DNA of 64,000 nt from Anaeramoeba flamelloides (Eukaryota > Metamonada > Anaeramoebidae), in the NCBI GenBank assembly GCA_027625915.1, contig JANTQA010000063.1:3596001-3660000 (forward strand). The letters run 5' to 3'. How positions within the stretch are numbered: position 1 is the stretch's first letter; each line of letters begins with the position of its first letter. Below, in pieces: positions 10,901-21,714 of this stretch. The notes under the pieces were generated by a model, which saw only the letters and a program-made list of their open reading frames with translations, did no database searches and was not told the origin of the DNA. The position numbers and the translations under genes were made by a program.

Positions 10901-13900
10901 TCAAATTTGAAAGTTTTTTAATAATTTGAAAAAAATCAAATAAAATCAAAAAGTTAATTTGGTTTATATGGAATTTCCCATTCTATGATATTAATTGTAA
11001 AATATGGATATTTGAATTCAAAAAGATTAATATACCTGTCTTTATTGTTTTCAGATTTGGAAATAATAACCTTATTATAATTTGAGTTTGGCCTAGAAAA
11101 ATGAAACAAATGATCTTGTTTGGGGTGATATAAGATGATATTGAGGAGTTAGAAGAATGATGATTGGTATCCTCTTAAAACCAGAAAAATATCATATTTT
11201 GAGTCTGGAAGGGGATCCAAAACGAGGAAATATAACTGCTGTTTTTTGAATTAATAAAGGAATATGAGAGGCTATTTATTTTTGGGACTTAGGATCTAAC
11301 TCATCGAAACAAAAAAAAAAAAAAAAAACAAAACAACTAATTTGTTGTTTTAAATGTTACTTTGAATAACTTGTTCTTCAAAGGATCTTTTTTTCGCAAT
11401 GGAGTTATTGAAAAATTGAAGTTAAATTTTACATTTTCTCGATTGAAGAGACAAAGATTGGTTTAAATTACCCAGAGACAAACTAGATCGTCCATCCTTT
11501 CAATATTCTCTATTTCCTCTTTTATTTTTTGTCTGTCATTAAGAAAATTCTCTAAAAACGATCAAATATAAAATCCTGCATCTAAGTGAGTATTTTTAAC
11601 AGTGAATAATTTTTAATAACTTTCCACTAAAATTCCATGATTCGGTATATTACAATATAATAAGTTTTTATTTTTTTGGTTCTAAATTTATAATTTTCTT
11701 TTTTTCATTTTTTTGAATTCTTTGAAAAATGGTTTTTTTTCTTTTTTTTATTGATAATAATAATATTCATTTTTATTATTATTATTTTATAATTGAAGAA
11801 GTGTAACTTATACTCAAAATGTTCTTTTACTTAATTTTCTAAAAGGAAATTAAAGAGTAAAATTATCGATTTCACGATTATTCATGAAAAGGGCATACCC
11901 AAATTATCTTTATGGTTGAAAAAGCAAAAAAGAAAAAATTGACAAAAAAAAAGAAAAAAGAATGAAATAAAATAAATTGAAAAAGAAAAAGAAAAAAAAA
12001 ATTTTTCAAAAAAAGGAAAAAAGGAAAAAAGGAAATCAAAACCAAATCTATCATTTAATTAAGAACACCCAAAAACCACAACCATAATACTTTGGGTTGA
12101 ATTAATTTAATTTGATAATTGATCATGAATATTCACTTGGGGTTCGTTATTTAATTGTTGTAATTTCTTATTTTTTTTTGATCTGATTTGCTTTAAACCT
12201 TTGGTCATTTTTAGGCTTTGCTTTTTCATTTTTTATTTTCAAGTTACTCATACTTTCGTGTTTCAGTGTTCACAGTGTTAGTAGGTAACCACCCGAGTTT
12301 TTTCATTTGTAACTCTTCTTCCCAATATAAAGAGATTCAGTCAGGAAAAAATGGAACAAAATTAAAAAATATTTTATTTATAATTTTCTAATTTTCACCT
12401 TTTGGAATCTTCAAAAATGGTAATTTTACTCTTTTTTCTTTGAAAAAAGAAACAAAACATTTTTTTTTTAAAAAAAATGATATAGGTTTATAGCAAAAAC
12501 GAAAAAATAATGTTTGTATTTAAATATTGTTTTCAATAAAAGAAATGGAATTTACTCAAATTTCAAACATTGGAGTAAAAATGAAGGACTTTTTATTTGA
12601 TTTTTATTGATCAAATAAACTCCATTTCACCCATAGTCCACAGCCAAAAATGAAAAATTCACTTTTTTTTTATAGAATCAACCCTAACACTATTGTTTAG
12701 AAATAAAAGAAATAATAAACTTCGGATTAGAGTTCGATATTCATAAAAGAAATGCCAGAACAAACTATAATTTTTGGAAAAAAATGAAATGTTCAAAAAA
12801 AATTTGGCCCAACATGAATGGAACATTGCCTAGGTTTTTCAGAATTTAAATTTTTTTGAATTCTGAAAAACCTAATGACATTTTTTTTTAATTGTTTGTT
12901 TTGTTTTGAAAATCTACCTATTTTCTAATCAACACAAAAATTAAAAAAAAACTAATTAAAATTTTTCAAATAAAACAGAAAATCAATAAAACTTAACAAC
13001 AAATTAAGAACTCCTTCCTTAAATAATAAAAAAAAAAAACATGTAATTTTTAGGAAAAAAACAATAGAAGAATTAAATAAATATTTGATTTTGGGAGAAT
13101 AAGAAAATATCTTTTTATTTTTTAGAAACACCAAAAATGCGAAATTATCATTTTTTTGATTTTGTGCAAATTTTTATGGATATTTTAGTAAATTCATTAT
13201 TCCCTAAATTTAAGTTTCTTTTTTTTATTGCTTTAATTTAATGAAAAAAAATTTTTTTATAAAGAATAATTCTATTAATTAGTTTAAAACCAATATTTTA
13301 AAATAAAAATTAAAATGATTTTTTATTAAATAAAAATATTACAAAACTCTATTTCTATCATATGTATTTTAAAAAAAATTTTTTGTTTAATAACAACTAA
13401 TCATTAAGGTTTACAATCCCTGAAACTGGAAAAAAGATTATCTTGTATTGGGTGTGCCAACTTGTTATTTTGGTTCTTAGCTGATCGATCCACAACTAAG
13501 TTTGGATCGTATAGGTGGTTGAAAAAGGCTATTTTTGTGATTTTATTTTTTTTTTTTTTCCGAAATCCGAATTGATGAGTCTAAGATTAATTAATTGGAA
13601 GGTATTGAATTGAAAGTGTTAATTTTTGGGTTGTCAATTGAAATTATCATTTTCCTTTTACAGAGTTAGGAGTAAATAAAAAAAATTTTTTTTACAAGCA
13701 TCAAATAATACAAAGCGTAAATAAAAATTTCAACATAGAAAACAAAAAACTCAATTACTAATTCAATACCTTCCAATTAATTAATCTTAGACTCATCAAT
13801 TCGGATTTCGGAAAAAAAAAAAATAAAATCACAAAAATAGCCTTTTTCAACCACCTATACGATCCAAACTTAGTTGTGGATCGATCAGCTAAGAACCAAA

Positions 13901-16120
13901 ATAACAAGTTGGCACACCCAATACAAGATAATCTTTTTTCCAGTTTCAGGGATTGTAAACCTTAAATCTTATTAATAATTCACTTTTTAATTTTTCTAAA
14001 CACATTAAGGTCTGATATTTTAAAATTTATATAAAAAAATAAAATCGAAAACTAAAAAAAATTGAATCACAAATTTAAAATGGGTATTAGTGATTTTTTA
14101 TTATTGGACTTTCAATGGGAAAAGGGTTAACAAAAAGTTTTTTTTGTTATAAAATATATGCATTTTAAAAGATATTACATAGTATCAATTTTTATCATGT
14201 TTATTTGTATTTTATAAAATATTTTTTTTATTCAATTGACTTTTTTCAAAAAAAAATAAAAAAGAAAAAGAAAAAAAAAAAGAAAAAGAAAAAGAAAAAC
14301 AAAGGAAAAAAAAAATTGAAAAATCAAAACTAAAATTTGATCAAAATAGAAAAAAAAGAAAAAAAAAATTTTTCAAAAAAAGAAAAAATGATTCTGATCC
14401 AAAAAAATGAAAAAGAAAAAGAAAAGAATCGAAAGAATAAAGCCCAACAAAACTACTTCCATAAACATTATAAATTGAGTAAACATTTTTGAAAAATAGT
14501 TTATTTTAAAAATCCAAGAAAATTTTTTTCCAAATAACTTGGAAAATTGATTTTAGAAAAAACATATATTACTTACGAAGTGATAAAAACGAAAAATAAT
14601 TTTTTTTTTTTTTTTGAAGTTCCACAAGCGGTGAGTGTTTACAAAATTGTTGACATGTTGTTTGTTAGTTTAAGGGTTATAAACTAAAATTCAAAATTTT
14701 CCACACAGTTAAAACGGTTCAAACAATCACAATAATACAATTTCATTCAAATTGGAAATAATTTTGATTTTTTGTAAAATACGAAAATCATTTTTTCATC
14801 TTTTAGTTTTTTGTGTTTTCATTTCATTTTTTGAATTACGCAACTTTTTTCGGTCAAAATTTTTTTTTCAGAGATTGATATTAGGTTAAAGTTGAGTTGT
14901 TCAAAATAGAAGAACTCAAATAAAATTATTTGATACTCTCTAGCCATTTGATCGATAAAATATATCCTAATTGAATTTAAACAAATTTAACAATCCATTT
15001 TTTTATCATTTTTTATTCTTTCTTTTCTCTATTTTTTTGTTAGATAACTAAATTAAAATTCAAACACTTCTGATGACTGTGTGTATTTTAGATACTCTTT
15101 GAATTAGAAGTCTTAAATTTAGTAACTTCAAAATTCTCTCTTTAACGGATTAGATGAGATTTCATCTAATCCAAAACAAATAATCCAATGTTTTTTTTTT
15201 GTTAAATCATCTCCAAAATTTTTAACAACACTAATAATTTATTAGTATTGATAATTATTTATTTTTTATTTTGTGAGTATTGTGATTTATAAACAATTGT
15301 TAACATTCCAATTAGCAAATGGTTCTAATTTGGTATTTCTTCGAGAATTGAGAAAATAAGATTTTTTTTTCAAAAATTGGAATTTTGATAGTTCTAAAAA
15401 TTTTTAATTGGGGTTTAGTTCCAGCTCTCTCGAAATATGATTCATTTTCTACAAAACATTAATTTCTGTATTAAACAGTTCAATTCCTAATGTATCCCTT
15501 TTTTTTTTTTTCTTTTCTCTTAACTATCTTTTTCCTTTAGAAATAAAATCCAGCTGCATGTTAAGCCTTTTACAATTGAATCTGCTGATAACCAATTAAA
15601 AAAATATTGGATGAACTGTTGGATCGCTATTATATGTTTCTTTTTTGTCTTAATTTCCATAATGCTTGGGATTGTTGATGCAACTACACCAAGAAATAAA
15701 TTAATATTATCGGGAATTTATGATCTTGCACTTTCAACATTTTCTTTAATAGTTTCAGTGCCTTCTTTTATTCTTGGAATTAAATTATACTCAAAAATAC
15801 CAGAAACATTGGATAAATACTTGATGCGATTAATGAAAAAATTATTCTATGTCATATTATTTGATCTAATTATTTATGTCATCCTGGCATTATTTGGTTG
15901 CTATTTCTTTTCTATTAAATTTATTCAAAACAAAGACGTAATACCTTTCTTTGGATCAACAATGAGTCCCTGGCCCTATTTTATTGTCACAATCCTTGAA
16001 GTTTTACCAACATTTGCTATTGTGCTTTTACTCGGTTCATTACAAAAAAATAAAAGAACAACAATTGATCCAAATTCACCACTTTTAGCAGAAACTAGTG
16101 TAAATTATGTAGATTATTAA
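7970..16120 (+). CDS. Seven-helix membrane protein of the THH1/TOM1/TOM3 type
   Basis: Three exons are proposed: 7970-8098, 8188-8360 and 15541-16120, giving 293 residues. Introns start GTAAAT and GTAAGT and end ATAG and CCTTTAG; codon phases agree (0/0, then CT|A). Seven hydrophobic segments result, at about residues 5-30, 44-66, 84-101, 125-147, 155-184, 200-226 and 243-268. The segment around GAYICETLSDFFLFSSFAF resembles the LPGLLFFSTYTLLVLFW region of TOM1/GPR137-like proteins, and the last helix carries LEVLPTFAIVLLLGSLQ, like the SSVPSAFVLWVMRELPP end of plant TOM1. Plant homologues sit in the vacuolar membrane and are used by tobamoviruses; related animal proteins (GPR137) are lysosomal. 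The third exon alone is strong; the first two rest on phase and topology. A different seven-helix family remains possible. Confidence 0.68.
8985..9905 (+). repeat. Dispersed repeat K, copy 1, interrupted by repeat J
   Basis: The flanks (8985-9205 and 9770-9905) match 46563-47345 in the same orientation, for example TTCAAATTTGAAAA, CTTGAGGAATT, GATATGGAAATT/GAAATGGAAATT and CAATTTCCCTGTTTTCACCTG. The central 565 bp (repeat J) are absent from that copy, so J looks like a later insertion here. Class unknown. Confidence 0.5.
9206..9770 (+). repeat. Dispersed repeat J, copy 1 (about 565 bp)
   Basis: It matches 11790-12355 over its whole length and a 100 bp piece at 50356-50455. Shared words include GAAGAAGTGTAA, TTTCACGATT, TTGATAATTGATCAT, TTCACTTGGGG, TCATACTTTCGT and CTCTTCTTCCCAATATAAAG. 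The copy sits inside repeat K, flanked on both sides by AAATTTTACCATTTT, possibly a target duplication. No terminal inverted repeat or protein is obvious. Confidence 0.6.
11790..12355 (+). repeat. Dispersed repeat J, copy 2 (about 566 bp)
   Basis: Second copy within the same intron, same orientation and nearly the same length as copy 1, with substitutions and small length changes in the A-rich middle. The equal lengths point to two insertions of one defined element rather than a random duplication. Confidence 0.6.
12607..12830 (+). repeat. Repeat H, copy 1 (5' part)
   Basis: It matches 33758-33960 and 58388-58600: AACTCCATTTCAC, CAGCCAAAAATGAAAA, AGAATCAACC, AGAAATAATAAACTTC and CATTGGAAC-like words appear in order. 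It stops where a small palindrome (12831-12886) begins, and the rest of the element is missing. Confidence 0.5.
12831..12886. mobile_element. Small palindromic element, family E
   Basis: TAGGTTTTTCAGAATTTAAA is followed within a few bases by its near-perfect mirror TTGAATTCTGAAAAACCTA. The arms match the ends of the longer palindromic units near 17590, 18490 and 18770, so this is the same family with almost no centre. Confidence 0.55.
13408..13961. mobile_element. TTAA-flanked foldback element, family A copy 1 (554 bp)
   Basis: TTAA at 13404-13407 and 13962-13965 brackets an element beginning GGTTTACAATCCCTGAAAC and ending with the complement of that. The arms are about 210 bp and nearly identical, including the word GCTGATCGATCC, and the centre is only about 140 bp. 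Two other copies of 554-556 bp occur at 22771-23326 and 38940-39493. A TTAA duplication is used by piggyBac and Kolobok transposons. The GG start rather than CCC is more like Kolobok, but no transposase is present to decide. High arm identity suggests recent insertion. Confidence 0.8.
14080..14480 (+). repeat. Dispersed repeat I, copy 1
   Basis: It matches 49695-50105 and 59310-59740. Shared features are a TTTTTATTA..TGGGATTT-like word, then GGTTAACAA/GATTAACAAG, an A/G-rich block of AAAAAGAAAAAG, a TGATTCTGATCC-like word and a CAACAAAACTACTTCC-like word before the end. No coding potential is visible. Confidence 0.45.
14683..15365 (+). repeat. Dispersed repeat M, copy 1, with a conserved hairpin
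   Basis: It matches 51118-52480 in reverse complement, where a 0.6-0.7 kb LINE fragment interrupts it, and shorter pieces at 38497-38575, 58060-58345 and 58960-59150. At 15149-15174 it carries a perfect hairpin, GGATTAGATGA, four-base loop, TCATCTAATCC, which is kept with small changes in the other long copy. Preserved words include CAATAATACAATTTCATTC and GAATTAGAAGT. Class unknown. Confidence 0.6.
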
Positions 16121-16842
16121 AATTATTATTAATTATAAAATTGATAATTCTGAATAAATAATTAAAATAGCAATTTTTTTATTTTTTTTTGTATTTTAAT
16201 TTTTTTTTAACTGAATTGTTTTTGAATTTAATTTTTTTTTTTTTTTTTTTAGCTTTGAGGTGATTATTAAAGTTTTTGTTATTATTTAGAGATATTATAT
16301 GAAGTCATTGATTAAATAATTTAAATGGGAATAAAGACTAAGTTAGTTATCAAAAAGAAATATAGTCCTTTTGAAGTTGATCCAGTATATTAAACATCAA
16401 TGAAATGATGATAAACAAAATAATTGGTTTTGTTTTATTATATTTGTACATTTTGGATTTTAAGTAGCAAAATACTTTTAAATATCAAAATAATTATCAA
16501 GAAAATTTTTATTTTAGAGAAGAGAATTTGGAAAGAAAGAGATGAGAGTTGAAAATTAGATCCTATTTTTTTAAAAGGGTATATAAAAAACAAATCGTGT
16601 GTTTATATTCAGTTCCAGTTTTAAGTTGTAAACTTTAAGCGAAATTTAATGAATAAAATAATCTTAAATAATGGTTTAAAATTTGGAATTTTTTTTTATA
16701 CAAATTATTTTAATAGAATTTGAATAGTTTGTCTTAATTTGGGATTTTTTTTCTCGATTAATAATCGTAGAAATTTTGTGTCTTAAAACTGGATCTGGCT
16801 ATAATATGCTCAATAATTTTGATTAAAATTATTTTAATAAAT

Positions 16843-17245
16843 ATATACAAAAATGATTTCTGAATTTTTTGTCTTTTTTTTAATAAAATTGTAATTTTTT
16901 TCATTAGCGATCATACTTTTCAGGTATGTTGCACAAGTATCAGGAAACTTACTAGTATCTATATTATATTTGATATTTTAAATGGCGACAAAATTCATAA
17001 TATGAATAATTTGGGATATTTGGGTTTATTTGACTTTTAAAAAAGTTTTTTCCATTTTATCCTGACATTTCTACTCCAAGTCACTTCCTTTTTTTGTTAA
17101 ACACATAAAAATGTTACAAATATAATATAGATACTAGTAAGTTTCCTGATACTTGTGCAACATACCTGAAAAGTATGATCGCTAATGAAAAAAATCACAA
17201 TTTTATTAAAAAAAATACATAAAATTCAGAAATCATTTTTACATA
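16843..17245. mobile_element. Foldback element with near-perfect 130 bp arms
   Basis: The left arm from ACAAAAATGATTTCTGAATT through ATTAGCGATCATACTTTTC, GTTGCACAAGTATCAGG and TAGTATCTATATTATAT is mirrored on the right with only a few mismatches. About 130 bases separate the arms. No terminal duplication could be fixed. The near identity of the arms suggests a young element or ongoing arm homogenisation. No other copy is obvious in this window. Confidence 0.65.
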
Positions 17246-17339
17246 CACTAGTGTGAATAAATAAAATTTTAAATTTCAAGTTCGACAAACCCTTAACTTC
17301 AATTATCATTTAATTCTTTGTTAATTGGGTTTTTTTACA

Positions 17340-19170
17340 ATATGGTCAACATTTCAGTTATTAAAAATCTTGAGGCTGTTGTCTTTATTTTTGTTATATA
17401 ATACGATTTTTAAAAGTCTCTAGTCTAGAAAAAAGTTTTGTTTTGGGTTAATAATTATTAAATGGGTGTGGCGATGAATTTTCTGTAAATTCAACTTTAT
17501 GATATTTTTTAGAATTGATGTTAATTAATAGTTTTGAAAACGCTCTTATCATCTAAAAAAACACAAATAATAAAAAAAAAAAATAACTCCTGATAAATTT
17601 CCTTGTCCTGGGTTTTCCAGAATTCAAAAGAATTGAGTAAAATCTTTAATTTAACTACATTCTTTTAAATTTTGGAAAAGATAAGGACGGTTTTTTTCAA
17701 TTTTTTGAAATAAACTGAAAACCCTAAAAAAACTGTCCAAAGGTTTATTTGAAAAATTAAAAAAAACCTAAAAAAAAATTTTTTTCTTATAAAACGAAAT
17801 AATAATTCATTAATAGCCCAAATAATTAATTCCTTAATTAAAAGATATTCATCGAATTTGAAATGCTTTTAAAATTTATATAATGACTTCTTAGCTGTGA
17901 AAAAAAAAATTCAAATTTTTTAGTTATTATATTAAAAAAAAATCTTAAAAAAACCTGGAAAATTGGATTTTTTAACTTTAATTGTTAAATATAGTTTAAA
18001 ATATTTTTTGATCCAAGATCTCTTATTAATCAATATTGTTTATTATAACTGGTTTTATTAAAAAGTGAAAAATTAGCAAATATTACCTTTTTAATAAAAA
18101 TCATCAATTTTTACTTTTCCCCACAAATATGAAAAAACAAAATTTAAAATTTTAATTTAGAGAAAACTATTACTTCAAATACCTTTCTATGCTTTTTTAA
18201 TCGAGTTTACCTATGATATAATTTAAATTTTCAGTTCTTAACAGTCTTGAGGCTGTTATATTTATTGTTGTTAATAGTACTACGATTCATAAAAGTCTCT
18301 AGTCAAGAAAAAAAGGTATATTTTGGAGTAAAATTTTTAAATGGATGTAGCAATCGATTGTTGTTAAATTCAACTTGGTAATATTTTTTTTGAATAGATA
18401 ATAACTAATAGTTTTGAAAATACCATACCCATCTCAAAAAACTCAAATAGAGAAAAAAAATAACTGATGATAAATATTATGTTTCTTAGGTTTTCCAGGA
18501 TTCAAAAGAATCAAACAAAATCGATATTTTTATTCTATTCTTTTAAATTCTGGAAAACCTAACGAAAGTGTCCAACAATTGCCATAGAGTACCTTCAAGT
18601 GTCTAGCTTATCCAAAATTCAAAATAATTGAGTATAATCATAGATTTTTCTCTGTACTTTTGAGTAAAGATAAAGTTAACAGTGGTTTTTTTAATTTGAG
18701 AATAAAATAAAAAAAATTTTTGAAATTTTGGTTATATTTAAAAAATTAAAAAAAAAACTAATTAAAGTGTCCTAGGTTTTCGAGAGTTTAAAAGAATAGA
18801 GTAAAATCATCTAGATTTTACTCGATTATTTTAAATTCTGGAAAACCTAACCTAAAATTTAGTTTTTTCCATTCAAAAGAATAAATAATTCTTTAATATC
18901 ACAAATAATAGATTCCTTATTTGAAAGACATTCATTAAATTTAACATGCTTTTAAAATTATTATAAACTGATCTCTTTGCGAGAAGCAAAAAAGTTTTCA
19001 AATTTTTTACTATTAAATCTGAAAAACAAAACTAATATAAACCTGGAAAATTGGATTTTTGAACTTTAATTGTTAAATATCCTTTAAAAATATTTTTTGA
19101 TCAAAGCTCTTTTATCAACCAATTAGTGTTTATTCTAATTGAAGTTATTAAAAAGTGAAAAATTAGCAAA
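17340..19170 (+). repeat. Tandem duplication of a 0.75-0.95 kb unit
   Basis: Copy one (about 17345-18090) and copy two (about 18235-19170) share, in the same order, TCTTGAGGCTGTT, AAAAGTCTCTAGTC, AAATTCAACTT, AATAGTTTTGAAAA, GGTTTTCCAG, AAACCTGGAAAATTGGATTT and GTGAAAAATTAGCAAAT. Copy two is longer because it holds an extra family E palindromic unit (about 18770-18850). Divergence is considerable, so the duplication is not recent. Confidence 0.7.
18490..18565. mobile_element. Palindromic element, family E
   Basis: TTAGGTTTTCCAGGATTCAA is mirrored by AAATTCTGGAAAACCTAA, with AAAGAAT/ATTCTTT next to the arms and an A/T-rich centre. Related units lie at about 17590-17690 and 18770-18850, and a degraded one at about 4110-4175; a minimal one lies at 12831-12886. 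Confidence 0.6.
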
Positions 19171-19213
19171 TGTTTAACTTTTTTAAAAAAATTTTATCAT
19201 GATTGTCATGTGT

Positions 19214-19672
19214 AAAGTTGAGAGAAAAATGTTTGACACAGAGAAAACTAGTTGGACACCAATTTTAATTGGGAACATTACTGAAAATGATTTTTAATTT
19301 CTTTTGTTTGTGAAATAACTAAAGAAAATAACAATAATCGACTTATTAGAATAACGATTAACGTAACTCTACTTTTTCAACACCTTATCTCTTATAATCT
19401 AAAGCAAGTTTAAAAATTACCATTTTCAGGATTAATAGTAAACTTTTCTCAAACTTGGATTTTTGTTAAAATAGCATGATCTACTTTTAGTTATCAACCA
19501 TTCAAATGATTATTCTACACACACCACAAATTAATGAACATATAACACATTTAAACCTGGATTTATATAAAATTCACCTTGTTATCAATAGGATTTGATT
19601 TTCGATTTTACTAAGGTTCCCAATTAAAAATGGTGTCCAACCATTTTTTTCTGTGTCAAACATTTTTCTCTA
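19214..19672. mobile_element. Inverted-repeat element, about 460 bp
   Basis: The left end GAGAGAAAAATGTTTGACAC, followed by TTGGACACC and AATTGGGAAC, is mirrored at the right by GTTCCCAATT, GGTGTCCAA and GTGTCAAACATTTTTCTC. Arms are about 65 bp. The centre contains no recognisable protein. The target duplication could not be read with confidence. Confidence 0.65.
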
Positions 19673-19874
19673 AACAGTAAATCGGAATGTTGTTAAAAAA
19701 AGAGTAAAATTTTCTTTGTTCTTTTGGAAATTTTTTGTTTTTTTGAAAAATTTACTCTTTTTTTGCGATCGAAGATCCAATTTGATCCTTTATTTTTTGA
19801 ATTTCTTTTTTAAATAATTGAACTTTAAGGAATCAGTACAATTGTTATTTCTGGTTTGCCATATGTTTTTTTGA

Positions 19875-19975
19875 TCTTTTTGATGTATAGGTCTTCTATA
19901 AAAGGAAACACGCTTTTTATTTTGAAAGACCGACTAAACTATTCTGCAGGTTTTATTTTGACAACCTTACTTTTT
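19875..19975 (+). repeat. Degenerate half of a family C element
   Basis: TGATGTATAGGT, ACACGCTTTTTATTTTGAAA and TTTTATTTTGAC occur in the same order as in the reverse complement of 1160-1265, the left arm of the TA-flanked element at 1178-1657. The partner arm is not visible, so this is a relic. Confidence 0.45.
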
Positions 19976-20174
19976 TTTTTTTTCGTCGAGTGTGTTGTGT
20001 GTTTGTTTCTGAGAACTTTTTGAGTTGCCAAAACGGATAAAAAAATTCCAAAGCATCAGAAAATGTCCCTTAAGCCAATTGTATTGATTCTTTAAGGGTT
20101 TATTTTTCGTAAAAGACAAATTCAATTTTTTCTAGGTTACAAACAAAACACAGGTGATAAAAAAAAATTTACAG

Positions 20175-20430
20175 TTCTATTTTGAGAGAAGCCAACATTT
20201 ATTTCAAAAACACAAACAGTTTTCAATATGTGTGTTATTGTGACGGCTGCGGAAATGTTCTTTTGACGAGAGAGAAGAAAAGGTTCAGAGACTCGATTCC
20301 AATTTTTTCCTAATTTATTTCAGAGGAAAGAAATCATCACAATCCAAAAAAATTGAAAAGATCGAGAAACAACTAAAGCTCAATAAAGTTTTCTTCACCA
20401 ATATCGTGAAGGAGAAAAAAAAAATTTTGT
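20175..20430 (+). other. Possible small spliced coding segment (unresolved)
   Basis: After an acceptor-like TTTACAG (about 20176) a frame reads to CYCDGCGNVLLTREKK. A GT at about 20290 and a strong acceptor (TCCTAATTTATTTCAG, ending about 20323) would join in phase to GKKSSQSKKIEKIEKQ and on to a TAA near 20430. Base composition is less AT-rich than the surroundings. The Cys pair pattern hints at a zinc-binding turn, but no family is recognised and no upstream exon or start was found. This may be chance. Confidence 0.12.
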
Positions 20431-21109
20431 AACAGTTTTGAGAAACAAATTTTAGAAGAGAAGAGAGGAATTTTTATTAACACTAAAAACATTCTAGGGA
20501 ATCATTGACATCTTGATCTTTTGGGTTTCTGGTTTTTTGTCATTGACGTTTTTTTGGAAAAAGTAAAAGAATTGTTAAAAAATGGAATGACAACCAAAGA
20601 ATAAAGACGCTTTTCTATTTGGGTTATTCCTTATTTTTACTAATTGTGTGAGAAAGAAATCGAGAAAAAAGTAAACTATTAAAAAGTAAAACACTCTCAT
20701 CATTCCGGTTTTGTCTGTGTGTTCTTCAATGTATTTTATCAAGATCAATTTGTAAGAATCCAAACAGAATTACGTAATTCTAAATTTAGTAATTCCAATT
20801 TTGCTATAAGCAACAAATAACCGATAACTTAACCATAGGTTGTATTTACAGATCCTAATGAAGAATGATTTAAAAGACATTTTCAACCAATTCAAAATCA
20901 TTTTTGTTGTTTTATTCGAAGCCTTTTAATCGCTCATTTTTGGGAATGGATTAAAACGGTCAAAAAGACAACTAAAGCTAATTACAATCGTTGAGTTGGT
21001 AAAGAGTCTATATGTCTTTACCTTAATTAGTGTTGTAAATAATTATTATTCTTCAATAATTTTTAAAATATTTTTTTTTTTTCTTTTAATTTTCTTTTTT
21101 TTCTTTTTT

Positions 21110-21305
21110 TTTTTCTTACGGCTTTTTTAACTCCCCATGTTAGCTAATCCATCTTTCTTGGGAAGGGTCTTCTGAGCCACAGTTATAATCCACGCCGGCA
21201 TTAACCAGCACTTTCTAAATGGGGTATTATCTGACAGTAAATATTCCGTCGTTATTGAGTCTAGAATTTGCCGATACTACCTACTTCTCCATTAAAAACT
21301 TTTTT
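21110..21305. other. Short GC-richer island of unknown nature
   Basis: Between a long pyrimidine tract and ordinary AT-rich DNA lies about 190 bp with balanced composition (for example CACGCCGGCATTAACCAGC). Both strands have short open frames: plus-strand ATVIIHAGINQHF and minus-strand LLSDNTPFRKCWLMPAW. Neither has a start or a recognised family. It could be an exon, a structured RNA gene or a captured fragment. I could not match it to U1-U6, SRP, RNase P or 5S RNA from memory. Confidence 0.3.
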
Positions 21306-21714
21306 GTTTAGTCTTCTTGTTTTTCTTTTTTTCTCCTTTTCTTTTGTTTTGTTCTTTGTTTGTTTTTTACCTTAATATTTTAAGTGTTGTTGTTTGTTTT
21401 TTTTTGAGTGTATGCTATTTTTGTTTTTGTTATTTTCTTTTAATTTATCTCTTTGTTTTTAGTTAGTGTTAAATTTTTTGATAATGTTTTGATGAGACCA
21501 TACATTTTATAAAAATACTTTTTGTCAACTAAATCGATGGATATAAATCTTGTTAAAATAACATTCGACTCTAAATAATCTAAAACAAAACGTGGAATTT
21601 AATGTGTATAATCTTGGCACGATTCCAACAAATTGTTTTAAGTTCATTTAGTTGTTATTAAACAACAAGACTCAAAGATAAAAAAATTATGTAACCCAAA
21701 TAAATGTCAAATCT

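Larger units (their letters stand above)
8361..15540 (+). other. 7.2 kb repeat-filled intron of the THH1-like gene
   Basis: It starts GTAAGT and ends with a pyrimidine-rich acceptor (TATCTTTTTCCTTTAG). Inside are repeat K copy 1 interrupted by repeat J copy 1, repeat J copy 2, repeat H copy 1 abutting a small palindrome, TTAA element A copy 1, repeat I copy 1 and repeat M copy 1. I found no additional exon: the flanking exons match in phase, and the loop between helices 3 and 4 would be of normal length. Confidence 0.62.
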
